Source: CAVQCJ01 sp963771835
GTDB taxonomy: Bacteria > Actinomycetota > Actinomycetes > Prado026
Assembly: GCA_963771835.1 (NCBI GenBank)
Contig: CAVYVA010000006.1
Coordinates: forward strand, 36,781-100,780
DNA length: 64,000 nt
Direction of reading: 5' to 3'
The position numbers were made by a program, and so were the translations under genes. The notes beneath the pieces were generated by a model, which saw nothing but the letters and a program-made list of their open reading frames with translations, ran no database searches and was not told the origin of the DNA. Of the stretch, positions 63,018-64,000 are shown piece by piece; the stretch's first letter is position 1; each line of letters begins with the position of its first letter.

Positions 63018-64000
63018 ATGGAGCTCGCGACGGGCTACCTGGGCCTGCGGCTGCGCAACCCGGTCGTGGCATCAGCATCACCGCTGTCGACGTCGGTCGA
63101 CGGCGTGCGCAGCCTCGTCGACGCGGGCGTCGGCGCAGTGGTGCTCCACTCGCTGTTCGAGGAGCAGCTGCTCCAGGATGCGGAGCGGGACGCTCGTCAG
63201 GTCGAGGTCGGCACCGAGAGCTTCGCCGAGTCCCTGACGTACTTCCCGGCCGACACGGACGGCGAGCCCTGGCCCCGCCGCTACCTGAGCCTGCTCGAGC
63301 GCTCGGCTGCCGCGGTCGACGTTCCGGTGATCGCCAGCCTCAACGGCGTCACGCCTGGTGGCTGGGGCACCTATGCCACCGCGATGCAGGACGCCGGTGC
63401 GGCAGCGATCGAGCTCAACCTCTACTACCTGCCCGGCAGCTCCGAAGATTCCCGGCCGCGACGTCGAGGACCAGCTCCTCGACGTTCTCACCGGGGTGAA
63501 GGGCGTCGGTGCAGGGTCCCCGTGGCGGTCAAGCTGAGCCCGTACTTCAGCTCGACCGCCGAGATGGCGGTGCGGCTGGACGAGGCCGGCGCCGACGGGT
63601 TGGTCCTCTTCAACCGGTTCCTGCAACCCGACATCGACCCGGAGTCCCTCACCGTCGTGCCCGCCGTCGGCCTCTCCCACCCGTCCGAGGCACGGCTGCC
63701 GCGCACCTGGATCGCGCTCCTGCGCGGGCGGGTCCGGGCATCCCTCGCCGCGTCTACCGGCGTCGAGGGCCCGGACGACGTGGCCCGCTACCTGCTGGCG
63801 GGCGCGGACGTGGTGATGACGACGTCGGCACTGCTGCGACACGGCCCGCAGTACGCGACGGTCCTGATCGACGGCCTGTCCGACTGGATGGCGCGCAAGG
63901 AGTTCGCGTCGCTGGACGACGTGCGTGGGCTCCTGGCCGTGCCTGCCGGGCACGGACGGGGTGGCTCATGGGCGGGCGGCCTACGTCAGAGCTGTGTGGG
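63018..64000 (+). CDS. Dihydroorotate dehydrogenase-like protein, 3' end outside window
   Basis: FMN TIM-barrel protein: MELATGYLGLRLRNPVVASA, then VPVIASLNGVTPGGWGTYA, VAVKLSPYFSSTAEMAVRLD, GLVLFNRFLQPDIDPESL and ASTGVEGPDDVARYLLAGAD. Such DHODH-like proteins often accompany nifJ and GltD-like genes, so an FMN-linked electron-transfer role is likelier than pyrimidine synthesis. Frame changes near 63445, 63510 and 63950; after the last, AAYVRAVW continues to the window edge. Starts 30 nt after nifJ. Confidence 0.8.
   Translation, partial: MELATGYLGLRLRNPVVASASPLSTSVDGVRSLVDAGVGAVVLHSLFEEQLLQDAERDARQVEVGTESFAESLTYFPADTDGEPWPRRYLSLLERSAAAVDVPVIASLNGVTPGGWGTYATAMQDAGAAAIELNLYYLPGSSEDSRPRRRGPAPRRSHRGEGRRCRVPVAVKLSPYFSSTAEMAVRLDEAGADGLVLFNRFLQPDIDPESLTVVPAVGLSHPSEARLPRTWIALLRGRVRASLAASTGVEGPDDVARYLLAGADVVMTTSALLRHGPQYATVLIDGLSDWMARKEFASLDDVRGLLAVPAGHGRGGSWAGGLRQSCV

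Overview
The window is very GC-rich, uses GTG starts often, and packs genes into tightly overlapping operons (ATGA, GTGA and TGATG junctions). Its proteins match actinobacterial families: a DosR/DevR two-component system, a protein related to mycobacterial Rv1738, Acg-type nitroreductases, tandem universal stress proteins and a maleylpyruvate isomerase-fold protein. It is almost certainly chromosomal DNA of an aerobic to facultative actinomycete. I cannot place it more finely. No rRNA, tRNA, CRISPR array or insertion sequence was seen.

Layout. (1) 1-2.9 kb: two adjacent unrecognised genes, a 5'-truncated one with a coiled-coil and Cys-rich tail, and one with a fourfold Cys/Trp repeat. (2) 2.9-5.4 kb: a small ABM-like protein, a LuxR-type regulator and a LysR-type regulator. 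(3) 5.4-19.6 kb: an aerobic carbon monoxide dehydrogenase region. Two complete form I coxM-coxS-coxL sets diverge from a 442-nt gap. The right-hand set continues into xdhC-YHS, coxG and five tiny membrane proteins; coxD, coxE, a GIY-YIG-like protein and small genes face it on the other strand. (4) 19.8-54.3 kb: a hypoxia/dormancy island. It holds a flavin-binding PNPOx protein; an operon cydA-cydB-CoA transferase-acg-devR; narK-narGHJI with a CNB/CBS/nucleotidyltransferase protein and a DnaQ-like exonuclease; devS with a universal stress protein; a P-type ATPase with an Rv1738-like protein; an amino-acid permease; an alcohol dehydrogenase with a flavodoxin; and a second stress protein with a second Acg protein. 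Unrelated genes (TetR/isomerase, GNAT, phosphoesterase, cupredoxin) sit at 45.5-49.1 kb. (5) 54.4-57.7 kb: an ABC-2 exporter, a DUF4097 protein and an RHH protein with a clear palindromic operator. (6) 57.8-64 kb: a GltD-like oxidoreductase, pyruvate:ferredoxin (flavodoxin) oxidoreductase and a dihydroorotate dehydrogenase-like protein, which runs off the window.

How it fits together. Ten copies or near-copies of a 14-bp palindrome, consensus GGGACC-WW-GGTCCC, lie upstream of island genes. This is a GC-shifted version of the mycobacterial DosR box. The picture is a DevS/DevR-controlled switch to high-affinity oxygen respiration (cytochrome bd), nitrate respiration, fermentative redox balancing and ribosome/stress protection, next to a trace-gas (CO) oxidation locus that can feed electrons to respiration during starvation.

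Caveat. Many genes (cox, cyd, nar, small membrane genes) are split by roughly sixty single-base frame changes. The pieces join into full-length proteins with all key residues, so I annotate each as one gene and treat the shifts as probable sequence errors, while noting their uneven distribution.
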